Positions 1 to 5,719 of a stretch of DNA of 6,005 nucleotides are shown here, piece after piece (the first letter of the stretch is position 1; each line of letters starts with the position of its first letter). This stretch comes from Actinomycetes bacterium. GTDB taxonomy: Bacteria > Actinomycetota > Thermoleophilia > RBG-16-64-13. The stretch spans positions 1-6,005 of the forward strand of contig JAKAHF010000170.1 of assembly GCA_021815245.1 (NCBI GenBank). Reading direction: 5' to 3'. The position numbers and the translations under genes were made by a program. The notes under the pieces are model-generated. The model did not search any database and was not told the DNA's origin. It was given only the letters and a program-made list of their open reading frames with translations.

Positions 1-204
1 CGAAGTCGTCGTCGAGATGCCTACCAGATCGGATGAGAGCACCCGGTTCCAGTCGACTTCGCTCAGGCTCTCCGCGTAGATCTTGACGTCGTGTCCACGA
101 GCGGTCATGAGCGCGCCGAGCAGGGGAAGACCGAGCCGCATCTGCTTCACAAAGCTGTAGACGTGAAAGCCTGGTGCCGCCGGCTCGATGAACGTAATCC
201 GCAC
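1..204 (-). CDS. B12-binding-domain radical SAM protein, N-terminal part (cut by window edge)
   Basis: The first 68 codons are present and the gene runs off the left edge. The N-terminus reads MRITFIEPAAPGFHVYS, followed by MRLGLPLLGALMTARGHDV and DLVGIST. This matches the start of cobalamin-binding domains fused to radical SAM enzymes (BchE-like family): a first beta strand ending in EP, a GLPLLGA helix, a GHDV strand and a D-x-VGIS strand. Such proteins bind cobalamin N-terminally and a [4Fe-4S] cluster through a downstream CxxxCxxC, which lies outside the window, so the reaction cannot be named. The start is GTG at 204-202, with GAGG (213-210) five bases upstream. An ATG at 208-206 is in another frame. 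The gene begins 88 bases after the histidine kinase stop and may be read separately or by readthrough. Family assignment is fairly sure; substrate is unknown. Confidence 0.8.
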   Translation of the reverse strand, partial: MRITFIEPAAPGFHVYSFVKQMRLGLPLLGALMTARGHDVKIYAESLSEVDWNRVLSSDLVGISTTTS

Positions 205-242
205 ACATACCTCGCATTTGCTCGACAAGAGGCGCGGCACGT

Positions 243-251
243 ATGGTAGCA
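243..251 (-). promoter_or_regulatory. possible extended -10 promoter for the radical SAM gene
   Basis: On the minus strand, TGC-TACCAT (251-243) fits the extended -10 pattern TGn-TAnnnT. Transcription would start near 236, giving a leader of about 30 bases before the GTG at 204. The nearest -35-like hexamer, TTGGAC (275-270), is 21 bases away, which is too far. The call therefore rests on the -10 alone and is weak. The rest of 205-292 shows no convincing terminator. Confidence 0.25.
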
Positions 252-292
252 CAAGCCTCCTCGGGCTCTGTCCAAACGCTCTGTGTTCGGAG

Positions 293-1750
293 CTATGGAA
301 GAGGTCTCTCCTGTGCCGGTCGCGTCACCGGAAGTGTGACCCTGAAACGCACAAGCGGCCCGCTGTCCACCAACTCCACCTTCCCACCTAGAACGACACA
401 GATCTCGCGCACGAGAGCGAGGCCGAGACCGAATCCCTCGGCGTGTCGCGACGACCTTCCCCTGTAGAAACGGGAGAAGAGGCGGGCCTTGTCCTCGTCA
501 CTGAGCGGCTGACTCTCGTTCGTCACTTCGATGAGCAGGTCGCGTTCCTGCTTGTAGACGCGAGCGCCCACAGGAGCGACTCCACCATAGAAGACCGCGT
601 TGCGAAGCAGATTCGCGATGACCTGGCGCAACATGTCGGCATCGGTCGTGAGACATGAGTCGGCTTCGCTCGCCACGGCAATGCGGTCGGGCTCGGCGAG
701 GCCGGCCTGTACCAGCCGCTCCACTTCCTCGCGCAGCAGCGTGTCGACATCGACCGGCGCCACTGTCGGCTGGAATTCGTGAGAATCGTACCGAGACAAG
801 GTCAACAAGGCGTCTACCAGACGCTGCAGTCGCGTAGATTCCCGATATATGGCGGCGGCCGAACGCGCCCTTTCTTCGTCGGTCGAAGCGGTGCCGTCAA
901 GAAGCGCCTCCGAGAAGCCCTGAATGGACGTTAGAGGAGTGCGCAGTTCATGGGCGGCCGAGGCCACGAAGCCCCGCAACGACGCCTCGCTGCTCCGCAC
1001 CTCGCGGCGCATGAACTCTATGCTGTCGGCCAATTCCTGCACCTCCCCGGGATAGGTGCCGGTCACCGGCTGCTCGTACGAACCCTGCGCCATGCGGCGA
1101 GCGGCGCCCGAGAGCCGGCGCAACGGTTCGGCCATCCACGAACCGAGTCCTGAGCCGACCAGCAGGGCGAGTACGATGGCTATGGCTCCTGCGACGAGGA
1201 GCGCCCGAAACACGCCGGTGCGCGCCGTCACCGCGTCGGTGCGGGCGAGGGTCACCACGGCAAGCCCCGAGGAGCCGTCACTCAACGTGAAGGGAACGGC
1301 CGCAAGAAGTACGTCGGTACGCTTTGTTCCTGCAAAAAGTACCTTCTTGACTATGCCGCTCGCGGGTCCCGATGAGGCCATGGTCTCAGCCTCAACTCGC
1401 AGACGCTGCAGGTTCTCGCCTCTCACCGGCACGGTGCCGACCTTCGCGGCGACCTCCGCGCCCTCGAAGACGACGATGCCCGAGCCCGCGGGGAGCACCC
1501 GCAGATCGGCGCGCAGCAGAGCGACGATGACCCTATCGCCAACGATGCTCGAGCCCACGCGGGTTTCGGTGACGCCCTGCACCTGATCGGCGGCCTCCAT
1601 GGCCTGGTCGAGAAGCAGCTGCTCCTGGCGGTCGAGCACGTATCCGCCGAGAAACAGGTAGAAGATCGTGCCGACGACGAAGAGAGTGAAGAGAGACACC
1701 CCCGCGAGCGCGGCCATGAGACGCCAGCGAAACGAGGGCGAGCGACTCAT
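293..1750 (-). CDS. HAMP-domain sensor histidine kinase
   Basis: A 485-residue membrane sensor kinase that should phosphorylate the response regulator encoded just upstream. Domains in order: basic N-terminus; TM1 about residues 11-37; an extracytoplasmic sensor region about 38-181; TM2 about 182-203; HAMP about 204-256; HisKA with H-box AAHELRTPL (phospho-acceptor H267); HATPase_c with N-box NLLRNA (N380, N384), F-box LFSRFYRG (424-431) and G2-box GFGLGL (439-444). The usual D-x-G-x-G of the G1 box is absent; NES-QPLS (411-417) stands there, similar to the N-x-G variants of some VanS-type kinases. The start is the ATG at 1750, whose ATGA overlaps the regulator's TGA stop (translational coupling). 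The frame is open to 1888, but that extension only runs antiparallel through the regulator's coding region. The signal is unknown; the sensor region resembles no domain I can name, though its alternating strands could be PAS/Cache-like. Confidence 0.93.
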   Translation of the reverse strand: MSRSPSFRWRLMAALAGVSLFTLFVVGTIFYLFLGGYVLDRQEQLLLDQAMEAADQVQGVTETRVGSSIVGDRVIVALLRADLRVLPAGSGIVVFEGAEVAAKVGTVPVRGENLQRLRVEAETMASSGPASGIVKKVLFAGTKRTDVLLAAVPFTLSDGSSGLAVVTLARTDAVTARTGVFRALLVAGAIAIVLALLVGSGLGSWMAEPLRRLSGAARRMAQGSYEQPVTGTYPGEVQELADSIEFMRREVRSSEASLRGFVASAAHELRTPLTSIQGFSEALLDGTASTDEERARSAAAIYRESTRLQRLVDALLTLSRYDSHEFQPTVAPVDVDTLLREEVERLVQAGLAEPDRIAVASEADSCLTTDADMLRQVIANLLRNAVFYGGVAPVGARVYKQERDLLIEVTNESQPLSDEDKARLFSRFYRGRSSRHAEGFGLGLALVREICVVLGGKVELVDSGPLVRFRVTLPVTRPAQERPLP

Positions 1751-2457
1751 CGATCGGCCCCGCTGTCGGCCTTGTAGCCCAGACCCCACACCGTCTGTAT
1801 CGCCTTGCTCCAACCACCAAGCTTCTTGCGTAGTTGCCCCACGTGCACGTCGACCGTGCGGGCGTCTCCGAACGAGCTGTAGCCCCACACTTCCTGAAGG
1901 AGGCGCTCGCGCGAGAGCGCCAGCCCACGGTTGACGAGTAGGTAGTGCAGGAGCTCGAACTCCTTGGGTGTCAGCTCCACGGCGACACCGTCGACCTTGA
2001 CGGTGCGCTCCGCCGGCGACAGCTCGATGCCCCCGAGCACCTGGGTGCCGTTCGCGGGCTCCTCCTGGCCGGCGGTACGGCGCTGCACCGCCCGGGCCCT
2101 CGCCATCAGTTCGCCCGGACTGAAGGGCTTGACCATGTAGTCGTCGGCCCCGAGTTCCAGACCGAGGATCTTGTCGTGCTCGGCGTCTTTGGCCGTGAGT
2201 ATGATGAGGGGGCAGTTGGAGAAGCTCCGCACCGCCTTGAGCACGTCAAAACCCGAACTGTCGGGGAGCATGAGATCGAGGATGACCAGGGCAGGCGTGT
2301 GCTCTCTCACGAGCGCCACGCCGGTCTCCCCCGACGGGGTGGCGTGCACGTCGTAGCCCTCCCGGGCAAGATAGAGTTGCAGCAGCTCCGAGATCGACGG
2401 ATCGTCCTCGATCACCACGGCGTCGCTCTTGGCCTTGACCTCGCGCCCCTGCGTCAT
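1747..2457 (-). CDS. OmpR/PhoB-family response regulator
   Basis: A 236-residue DNA-binding response regulator, partner of the kinase that follows it. The receiver domain (about 13-125) shows the acidic cluster E17-D18-D19, phospho-acceptor D61 in LVILDLMLP, T88 in ILTAK, Y107 and K110-P111. A linker leads to a winged-helix Trans_reg_C domain (about 137-231) with LTPKEFELLHYL, the recognition-helix region TVDVHVGQLRKKL, and the closing wing VWGLGYK. Length and order are normal for the family. The start is ATG at 2457-2455 with GGAGG (2470-2466) eight bases upstream. The stop overlaps the kinase start by ATGA. Upstream lie a stem-loop and the exported helical-protein gene on the same strand, so all three may share a transcript. 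Members of this family bind direct repeats with about 11-bp spacing; a candidate lies at 3085-3114. The exact regulon cannot be read from sequence. Confidence 0.96.
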   Translation of the reverse strand: MTQGREVKAKSDAVVIEDDPSISELLQLYLAREGYDVHATPSGETGVALVREHTPALVILDLMLPDSSGFDVLKAVRSFSNCPLIILTAKDAEHDKILGLELGADDYMVKPFSPGELMARARAVQRRTAGQEEPANGTQVLGGIELSPAERTVKVDGVAVELTPKEFELLHYLLVNRGLALSRERLLQEVWGYSSFGDARTVDVHVGQLRKKLGGWSKAIQTVWGLGYKADSGADR

Positions 2458-2481
2458 CGGGTGGCCCTCCTCGTCGGCACG

Positions 2482-2534
2482 CTAAGACGGGGTGAAGCCT
2501 CCACGCCTCGCGATGGAGCCGCACCCCGCCTTAG
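2482..2534 (-). other. two-part stem-loop between the exported-protein gene and the response regulator gene
   Basis: A 13-bp inverted repeat has arms CTAAGACGGGGTG (2482-2494) and CACCCCGCCTTAG (2522-2534). Inside it is a second stem, CTCCA (2499-2503) with TGGAG (2514-2518). In a minus-strand transcript the one non-Watson-Crick position (2529/2487) becomes a G-U pair, so the outer stem is unbroken; a plus-strand RNA would have an A-C mismatch. There is no U-run after the hairpin, and the response regulator's ribosome-binding site starts about ten bases after it. It could be a U-less terminator or attenuator, an mRNA processing or stability element that sets regulator level relative to the exported protein, or a leader structure. 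The folding is seen directly; the function is inferred. Confidence 0.6.
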
Positions 2535-2564
2535 AGTACTTCGTGCCGGTTGCGTTACCTGCTG

Positions 2565-3029
2565 TCAGTCGGTCGTGCTCGTCGTGCTGTCGAGGTACTT
2601 GTCGCGCAGATCATGCAGTTGCTTGACCGTCTCGCCCAGGTTTTCGCGGGCCTGCTTGAGCGCCTCGCGCTGCTCTTTCAGTTTCTCGACGAGTTGGTCG
2701 TAGAGGGCCTGGTCGGCGGGACTCATGTCTTCGCGAAGCTTCTCCATCAACGCCGCCTGACGCTTGAGCCACTTCTCCGTCCTCTGCTTCAAGGTTTTGG
2801 CGCCCTGCGCGAGGCGCTCGGCAGGCGTGCCCGAACCATCGCCCAGGCCCTGTGCCAGACCGGCGATGAGCTCCTCCGCCCCGGCCGACAATGCCGCGGT
2901 CGTCGCGGTGGTCTCGTCGGCAGCCGGTTGGTCGGAGCTCGTGGCCGCCCAGGCAACCGCCCCCACGGAGAGAAAGATGGCAACAGCCACCACCGCCACC
3001 AGCCACTTCTTTCGCCAGATACTCTTCAT
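2565..3029 (-). CDS. small exported alpha-helical (coiled-coil) protein of unknown function
   Basis: A 154-residue protein I do not recognise as a named family. Residues 1-9 are basic (MKSIWRKKW) and 10-25 hydrophobic. AWA-A (26-29) fits a signal peptidase I site, so it is probably secreted, although an uncleaved membrane anchor is possible. Residues 30-50 are a Thr/Ala/Ser-rich linker. About 69-147 are strongly charged and heptad-like (TLKQRTEKWLKRQ, LVEKLKEQREALKQARENL), so long helices or a coiled coil are expected. The tail is DSTTSTTD. The SPADQALYDQLVEKLKEQ stretch loosely recalls the LTxxQ helices of CpxP/Spy, which is analogy only. The start is ATG at 3029-3027 with GGAGG (3040-3036) six bases upstream. 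The frame stays open to 3776, but that extension lies antisense to the deacetylase and is rejected. The gene precedes the two-component genes on the same strand, so it may be an accessory or output of that system. Confidence 0.85.
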   Translation of the reverse strand: MKSIWRKKWLVAVVAVAIFLSVGAVAWAATSSDQPAADETTATTAALSAGAEELIAGLAQGLGDGSGTPAERLAQGAKTLKQRTEKWLKRQAALMEKLREDMSPADQALYDQLVEKLKEQREALKQARENLGETVKQLHDLRDKYLDSTTSTTD

Positions 3030-3084
3030 GTGGTACCTCCGTATCGAGAAGGATCGTTTTTCACGCATCGGGTACAGTGGCAAG

Positions 3085-3114
3085 TGTGAGCCGGGGATGT
3101 GAGGAAAATGTGAA
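3085..3114. promoter_or_regulatory. three TGTGA direct repeats in the divergent intergenic region: candidate response-regulator operator
   Basis: Plus-strand TGTGAG (3085-3090), TGTGAG (3098-3103) and TGTGAA (3109-3114) start 13 and 11 bases apart. Read on the minus strand, two 7-mers TTCACAT and CTCACAT are separated by four bases, followed by CTCACAC after six. Tandem 7-mers at about one helical turn are how OmpR/PhoB/PhoP-family dimers bind DNA. The site sits midway between the two divergent start codons (about 55-60 bases from each), so it could control either or both. I found no convincing -35/-10 pair on either strand in 3030-3171, which would suit activator-dependent promoters. The repeats are seen; their link to the regulator encoded at 1747-2457 is inferred. 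Confidence 0.45.
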
Positions 3115-3171
3115 GGAATCCCAAAACATGCATCAGGGATCGGTTCGGCCCCGTCGAAACGTTTGAAGAGA

Positions 3172-4341
3172 ATGCAGCAAGCGCACGACACGGAGCACCG
3201 CAGAGCCGAGCGCAACCGAACAGTGCGCCGACGGCGCGCCCGGCGGCGCCGCCTCCTGGGCGAGACATGCGCCCTGATCTTCGGACTGCTGTTCTGCATC
3301 GTTCTCGCCTTCTTCCTCGCCCCCACAGGCCAGACCAGTACCCTCGCGCTCGTGCAGATCAACGGTGAGGTCTTCTCCCTGCCGGCAGAGATCTCGAGCT
3401 CCGACTTCGCCCCGTACTCCGCGCTCCTCGCGCGACCGGGTTCGACGCTCAACCTGACCGGCGACGTAGTCGATATCGGAGCCGGTACGGCCCCGCTTCG
3501 CGAGACAGGCGGCTCGCCCGTACCCGCGACCGAGGTCCTCACCGACGGCGACGTGCTGTACGTGCGCCATGGCGAGCACGTGCTTGAACAGATCAGACGG
3601 GTCACCCAGCCGGTGGCGTCGCAGGTGTCGGTCGTCGGCGAGGGCGACATCGTCTCTCTCGCCCAGAAAGGCTCTCCCGGAGAACGAGAGCTCTTCAAGG
3701 GGGTCATCAGCAACAAGCAGGCGGCGGCGCTCGTGATCGTGCAGCCGACCGACACCGTGCTCAAGCGGTCGAGCACGGTGGAGTCGGGTCAGAAGCTGGC
3801 GGCCCTCACCTTCGACGACGGTCCGGGAGCAAACACACAGGGAGTGCTCGACGCGCTCGCGACCAAGCATGTGCCGGCCACGTTCTTCGTGCTCGGCAGC
3901 TCGGCCGCCGGCAACAAGTCGCTCCTCAAGAGGATGCGCGATGCCGGCCACGAGATCGAGAACCACACGTGGAGCCACCCCGACCTCACCAAACTGACCG
4001 AGGCCCAGTTCGCGAGCCAAGTGAATCGCACCAGCTCCGTCATCGGGGGAAGCAAGTATCTCCGTCCGCCCTACGGGAGCAGCAACGACACGGTCAAGCA
4101 GCGCGCAGCGGCCCTGAACATGCGGCTCGCGTTCTGGACGGTCGACACCCTCGATTGGCAGCGCCAAGACGTCGACGCGATCATGGCGCACGTCAAGGCA
4201 GGCACCAAGCCGGGAGCCATCATCCTCATGCACGACGGAGGGGGCGATCGTTCGCAGACTATCGCCGCGATCCCGGTGATGGTCGACTGGCTCTTCGCCC
4301 AGGGCTACTCTCTGACCACGGTGCGGCACATCCTCAAATAG
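3172..4341 (+). CDS. membrane-anchored polysaccharide deacetylase (NodB domain)
   Basis: A 389-residue carbohydrate esterase family 4 enzyme, expected to remove N-acetyl groups from cell-wall or extracellular glycans. An Arg-rich cytoplasmic N-terminus (10-27) precedes a single TM anchor (about 33-50), so the catalytic part faces outside. Residues about 55-205 form an extracytoplasmic region; about 135-200 look G5-like (QKGSPGERE, then KGVIS). The NodB domain (about 208-388) has all five motifs: TFDDGP (213-218, base D215, metal D216), HTWSHP (265-270, metal H265 and H269), RPPYG (298-302), DTLDW (325-329) and ILMHD (351-355, H354). It looks fully active. The start is uncertain: ATG 3172 lacks a well-spaced ribosome-binding site, a TTG at 3163 is the only other upstream option, and an in-frame TGA lies at 3100. 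The gene is divergent from the exported-protein gene, and its end overlaps the selD end by 8 bases tail to tail. Substrate (peptidoglycan or another polymer) is unknown. Confidence 0.93.
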   Translation: MQQAHDTEHRRAERNRTVRRRRARRRRLLGETCALIFGLLFCIVLAFFLAPTGQTSTLALVQINGEVFSLPAEISSSDFAPYSALLARPGSTLNLTGDVVDIGAGTAPLRETGGSPVPATEVLTDGDVLYVRHGEHVLEQIRRVTQPVASQVSVVGEGDIVSLAQKGSPGERELFKGVISNKQAAALVIVQPTDTVLKRSSTVESGQKLAALTFDDGPGANTQGVLDALATKHVPATFFVLGSSAAGNKSLLKRMRDAGHEIENHTWSHPDLTKLTEAQFASQVNRTSSVIGGSKYLRPPYGSSNDTVKQRAAALNMRLAFWTVDTLDWQRQDVDAIMAHVKAGTKPGAIILMHDGGGDRSQTIAAIPVMVDWLFAQGYSLTTVRHILK

Positions 4342-5398
4342 CCGGCGCCGGACCCCCGTGGACCTCGACCAGGGCCTCGCCGGGCGTCTTGAAGCGCCCT
4401 ATCACGGCCGCCGCCGGAGTGCGCAGCTCGGTCAGAGCCGCCAAGGCCGCGGCCACCTCCGACTCGGGCAGAGCGAGCAGCAGTCCCCCGGAAGTCTGGG
4501 CGTCTGCGGCCAGTAGTTGTTGCCATGGCGCGATCGCGTCGTCGAAACGCGACCAAGCGGAGACATACTCCAGATTGCGCTTGGTGCCGCCCGGGACGAT
4601 GCCCGCCCGGACCAACTCCACTGTCCCTGGCAAGAGGGGCAGCGCGTCGAACCAGATCTCCACGCCGATATTGCCCGCGCGACACATTTCCGACACGTGG
4701 CCCAGAAGGCCGAAACCGGTGACGTCGGTGAGCGCCCGGGCTTTGCAGACGCGGGCAACCTCGGCCCCGGCCTTGTTGAGAGCCGCCATGGACGCAGTCG
4801 CCGCGGCCACCGACTCGGCCGGCGCGTCGCCGCGCTTGATAGCGGTGGCGATGATGCCCGTGCCGAGCGGTTTCGTCAGCACCAACACGTCTCCCGGACG
4901 CGCGCCCGCGTTGGTGAGCTGTTCGCCCGGCTTGACCGTGCCGGTGACGGCCATGCCGTATTTCGGCTCGGGGTCGTCGATGGTGTGTCCCCCGATGATC
5001 GTGGCTCCGGCCTCGCGGGCTACCTCTGCTCCTCCCAGCAGGATGAGTCCGAGATGCTCGAGCGGCAGCGTGCCGTTGGGAAAACAGACGATGTTCAGAG
5101 CCGTCAGGGGCTTGCCGCCCATGGCGTAGATGTCGGAGAAGGAGTTCGCAGCCGCGATCCTCCCGAAGTCGTAGGGATCGTCGACCACGGGCGTGAAGAA
5201 ATCGACCGTCTGCACGAGGGCAAGTTCGTCGGTCAGGAGGTAGATGGCCGCGTCATCGAGCGTGTCGGAGCCGACGAGCAGCGCGGGATCATCCACCCGC
5301 GGGAGCATGTCTATGACGCGCCCCAAGTCCTTGGGGCCGATCTTGCACGCTCAGCCGGAGCCGTGCGAGAGCGTGGTGAGTCTCGGGATGTCGCTCAC
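4334..5398 (-). CDS. selD: selenide, water dikinase (selenophosphate synthetase), probable selenoprotein with in-frame TGA
   Basis: SelD makes selenophosphate from selenide and ATP, the selenium donor for selenocysteine and selenouridine tRNA. It is 354 codons long (E. coli SelD is 347). The start is GTG at 5398-5396 behind AAGGAGGTGA (5414-5405). Residues 7-19 read LTTLSHGSG-U-ACK, where codon 16 is TGA (5353-5351) at the place of E. coli Cys17, and K19 matches the essential lysine K20. Later motifs are canonical: DDAAIY (from 48), VDFFTP (65-70), DFGRIAAANSFSDIYAMGGKP (from 77), GGHTIDDPEP (136-145), DVTGFGLLGH (225-234) and QTSGG (301-305). Without recoding, the frame begins only at a TTG (5326) and lacks the catalytic loop. 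A SECIS-like hairpin follows the TGA. The gene is 61 bases downstream of the PspC gene and may be co-transcribed. Its stop overlaps the deacetylase stop region. Identity is very secure; Sec insertion is strongly supported but not proven. Confidence 0.96.
5315..5342 (-). promoter_or_regulatory. bacterial SECIS-like hairpin in selD
   Basis: Starting just after the selenocysteine TGA (5353-5351), the mRNA can form CCCCAA (5336-5331), loop GGAC (5330-5327), TTGGGG (5326-5321). A flanking G-C pair (5337/5320) extends it, and three lower pairs (5342-5340 with 5317-5315, one of them G-U) follow after a 2x2 internal loop. The apical loop begins 20 bases after the TGA and opens with G. Both fit the known rules for bacterial SECIS elements (loop about 16-37 bases from UGA, G in the first loop positions) recognised by SelB. 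The pairing is seen; the function is inferred from position and the SelD context. Confidence 0.7.
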
Positions 5399-5404
5399 TG
5401 ACCA

Positions 5405-5414
5405 TCACCTCCTT
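5405..5414 (-). promoter_or_regulatory. perfect Shine-Dalgarno site that fixes the selD start
   Basis: On the minus strand, AAGGAGGTGA is a ten-base match to the 16S anti-Shine-Dalgarno sequence. It lies six bases from the GTG at 5398. It sits upstream of the in-frame TGA, which shows that translation is meant to start before that codon rather than at the internal TTG 5326. The in-frame TGA contained in the site itself (GGTGA) closes any longer reading frame. Confidence 0.85.
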
Positions 5415-5426
5415 GCAGTTTCTCGT

Positions 5427-5450
5427 GGGATCCCCCGCCCGCGGGAGCCC
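5427..5450 (-). other. small GC-rich hairpin between the PspC gene and selD
   Basis: In the minus-strand transcript GGG-CTCCCG, loop CGGG, CGGGGG-AT-CCC can form a 6-bp stem (one G-U pair) extended by three G-C pairs across an AU bulge. No U-run follows. It lies between the PspC stop (5460) and the selD ribosome-binding site, so it may be a weak U-less terminator, a processing site, or chance folding in GC-rich DNA. Confidence 0.3.
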
Positions 5451-5459
5451 CTCTGGTCG

Positions 5460-5681
5460 TCAGTAGCGAGGAGGCGGCCCGGCCGGGGAGTCCTGCGGCA
5501 TGACCACCCACAGTATGAGATATGCGAGGATGGCCGACCCCGGAATCGGGAGTATGGCAAGCGCCACCCAGATGACCCGCACAATCGTCGGGTCGACATT
5601 GAAGTACTCTGCCAGACCTCCGCAAACCCCACCGATCATCTTCTCGGTGCGAGAGCGGTGCAGTCGCTTGTCCCTGTTCAT
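5460..5681 (-). CDS. PspC-domain small membrane protein
   Basis: A 73-residue protein that is almost entirely one PspC domain (PF04024-type): basic start [21 protein letters not shown] (residues 7-27), then the NVDPTIVR turn, then a long hydrophobic stretch (about 34-61) containing a central PIPGS break and ending LILWVVMP. The break could make one kinked or two short membrane helices. PspC proteins are inner-membrane parts of the phage-shock envelope-stress response in enterobacteria. Stand-alone short forms like this one are common in Gram-positive bacteria, where their role is less defined. No pspA is seen here. The start is ATG 5681-5679 with AGGGGG (5691-5686) four bases upstream. ATG 5696 is in frame but lacks a site, and the longer frame to 5819 overlaps the upstream gene. 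The short proline-rich tail ends GPPPRY. The gene sits 38 bases after the zinc-ribbon-like gene, probably in the same transcript. Confidence 0.9.
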   Translation of the reverse strand: MNRDKRLHRSRTEKMIGGVCGGLAEYFNVDPTIVRVIWVALAILPIPGSAILAYLILWVVMPQDSPAGPPPRY

Positions 5682-5719
5682 GCTTCCCCCTGACATATCG
5701 GCGCGATCTCGCGACCCGG

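Noticed and set aside
205..292. Terminator after the histidine kinase
   Set aside because: Only 4-5-bp weak pairings and no U-run were found.
1056..1586. 176-codon plus-strand frame inside the histidine kinase
   Set aside because: It is an antisense shadow of the kinase sensor and TM2 region, rich in Thr/Ser/Arg/Pro, with no domain.
1751..1888. 46-codon N-terminal extension of the histidine kinase
   Set aside because: It is only the alternate frame of the response regulator. The ATGA overlap start at 1750 leads directly into TM1.
1945..2703. 252-codon plus-strand open frame over the response regulator and exported-protein gene
   Set aside because: It crosses two well-supported minus-strand genes and the stem-loop between them, and its translation shows no domain.
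3051..3062. T-run (3057-3061) as a plus-strand terminator
   Set aside because: No stable stem precedes it, and no plus-strand gene ends there.
3030..3776. Open minus-strand extension that would make the exported helical protein 403 residues long
   Set aside because: It lies antisense to the deacetylase. Its residues lack domain character, and ATG 3029 has a proper ribosome-binding site followed at once by a signal peptide.
3133..4329. 398-codon open frame antisense to the deacetylase
   Set aside because: It is a codon-position shadow of a GC-rich gene with five intact NodB motifs. Its composition (His/Arg/Glu/Gly-rich) matches no domain.
3969..5129. 386-codon plus-strand frame across the deacetylase end and selD
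   Set aside because: It runs out of frame through one conserved gene and antisense through another.
5324..5326. TTG 5326 as the selD start
   Set aside because: It would omit the catalytic Cys/Sec and lysine loop and has no ribosome-binding site. The stem of the SECIS-like hairpin lies right there.
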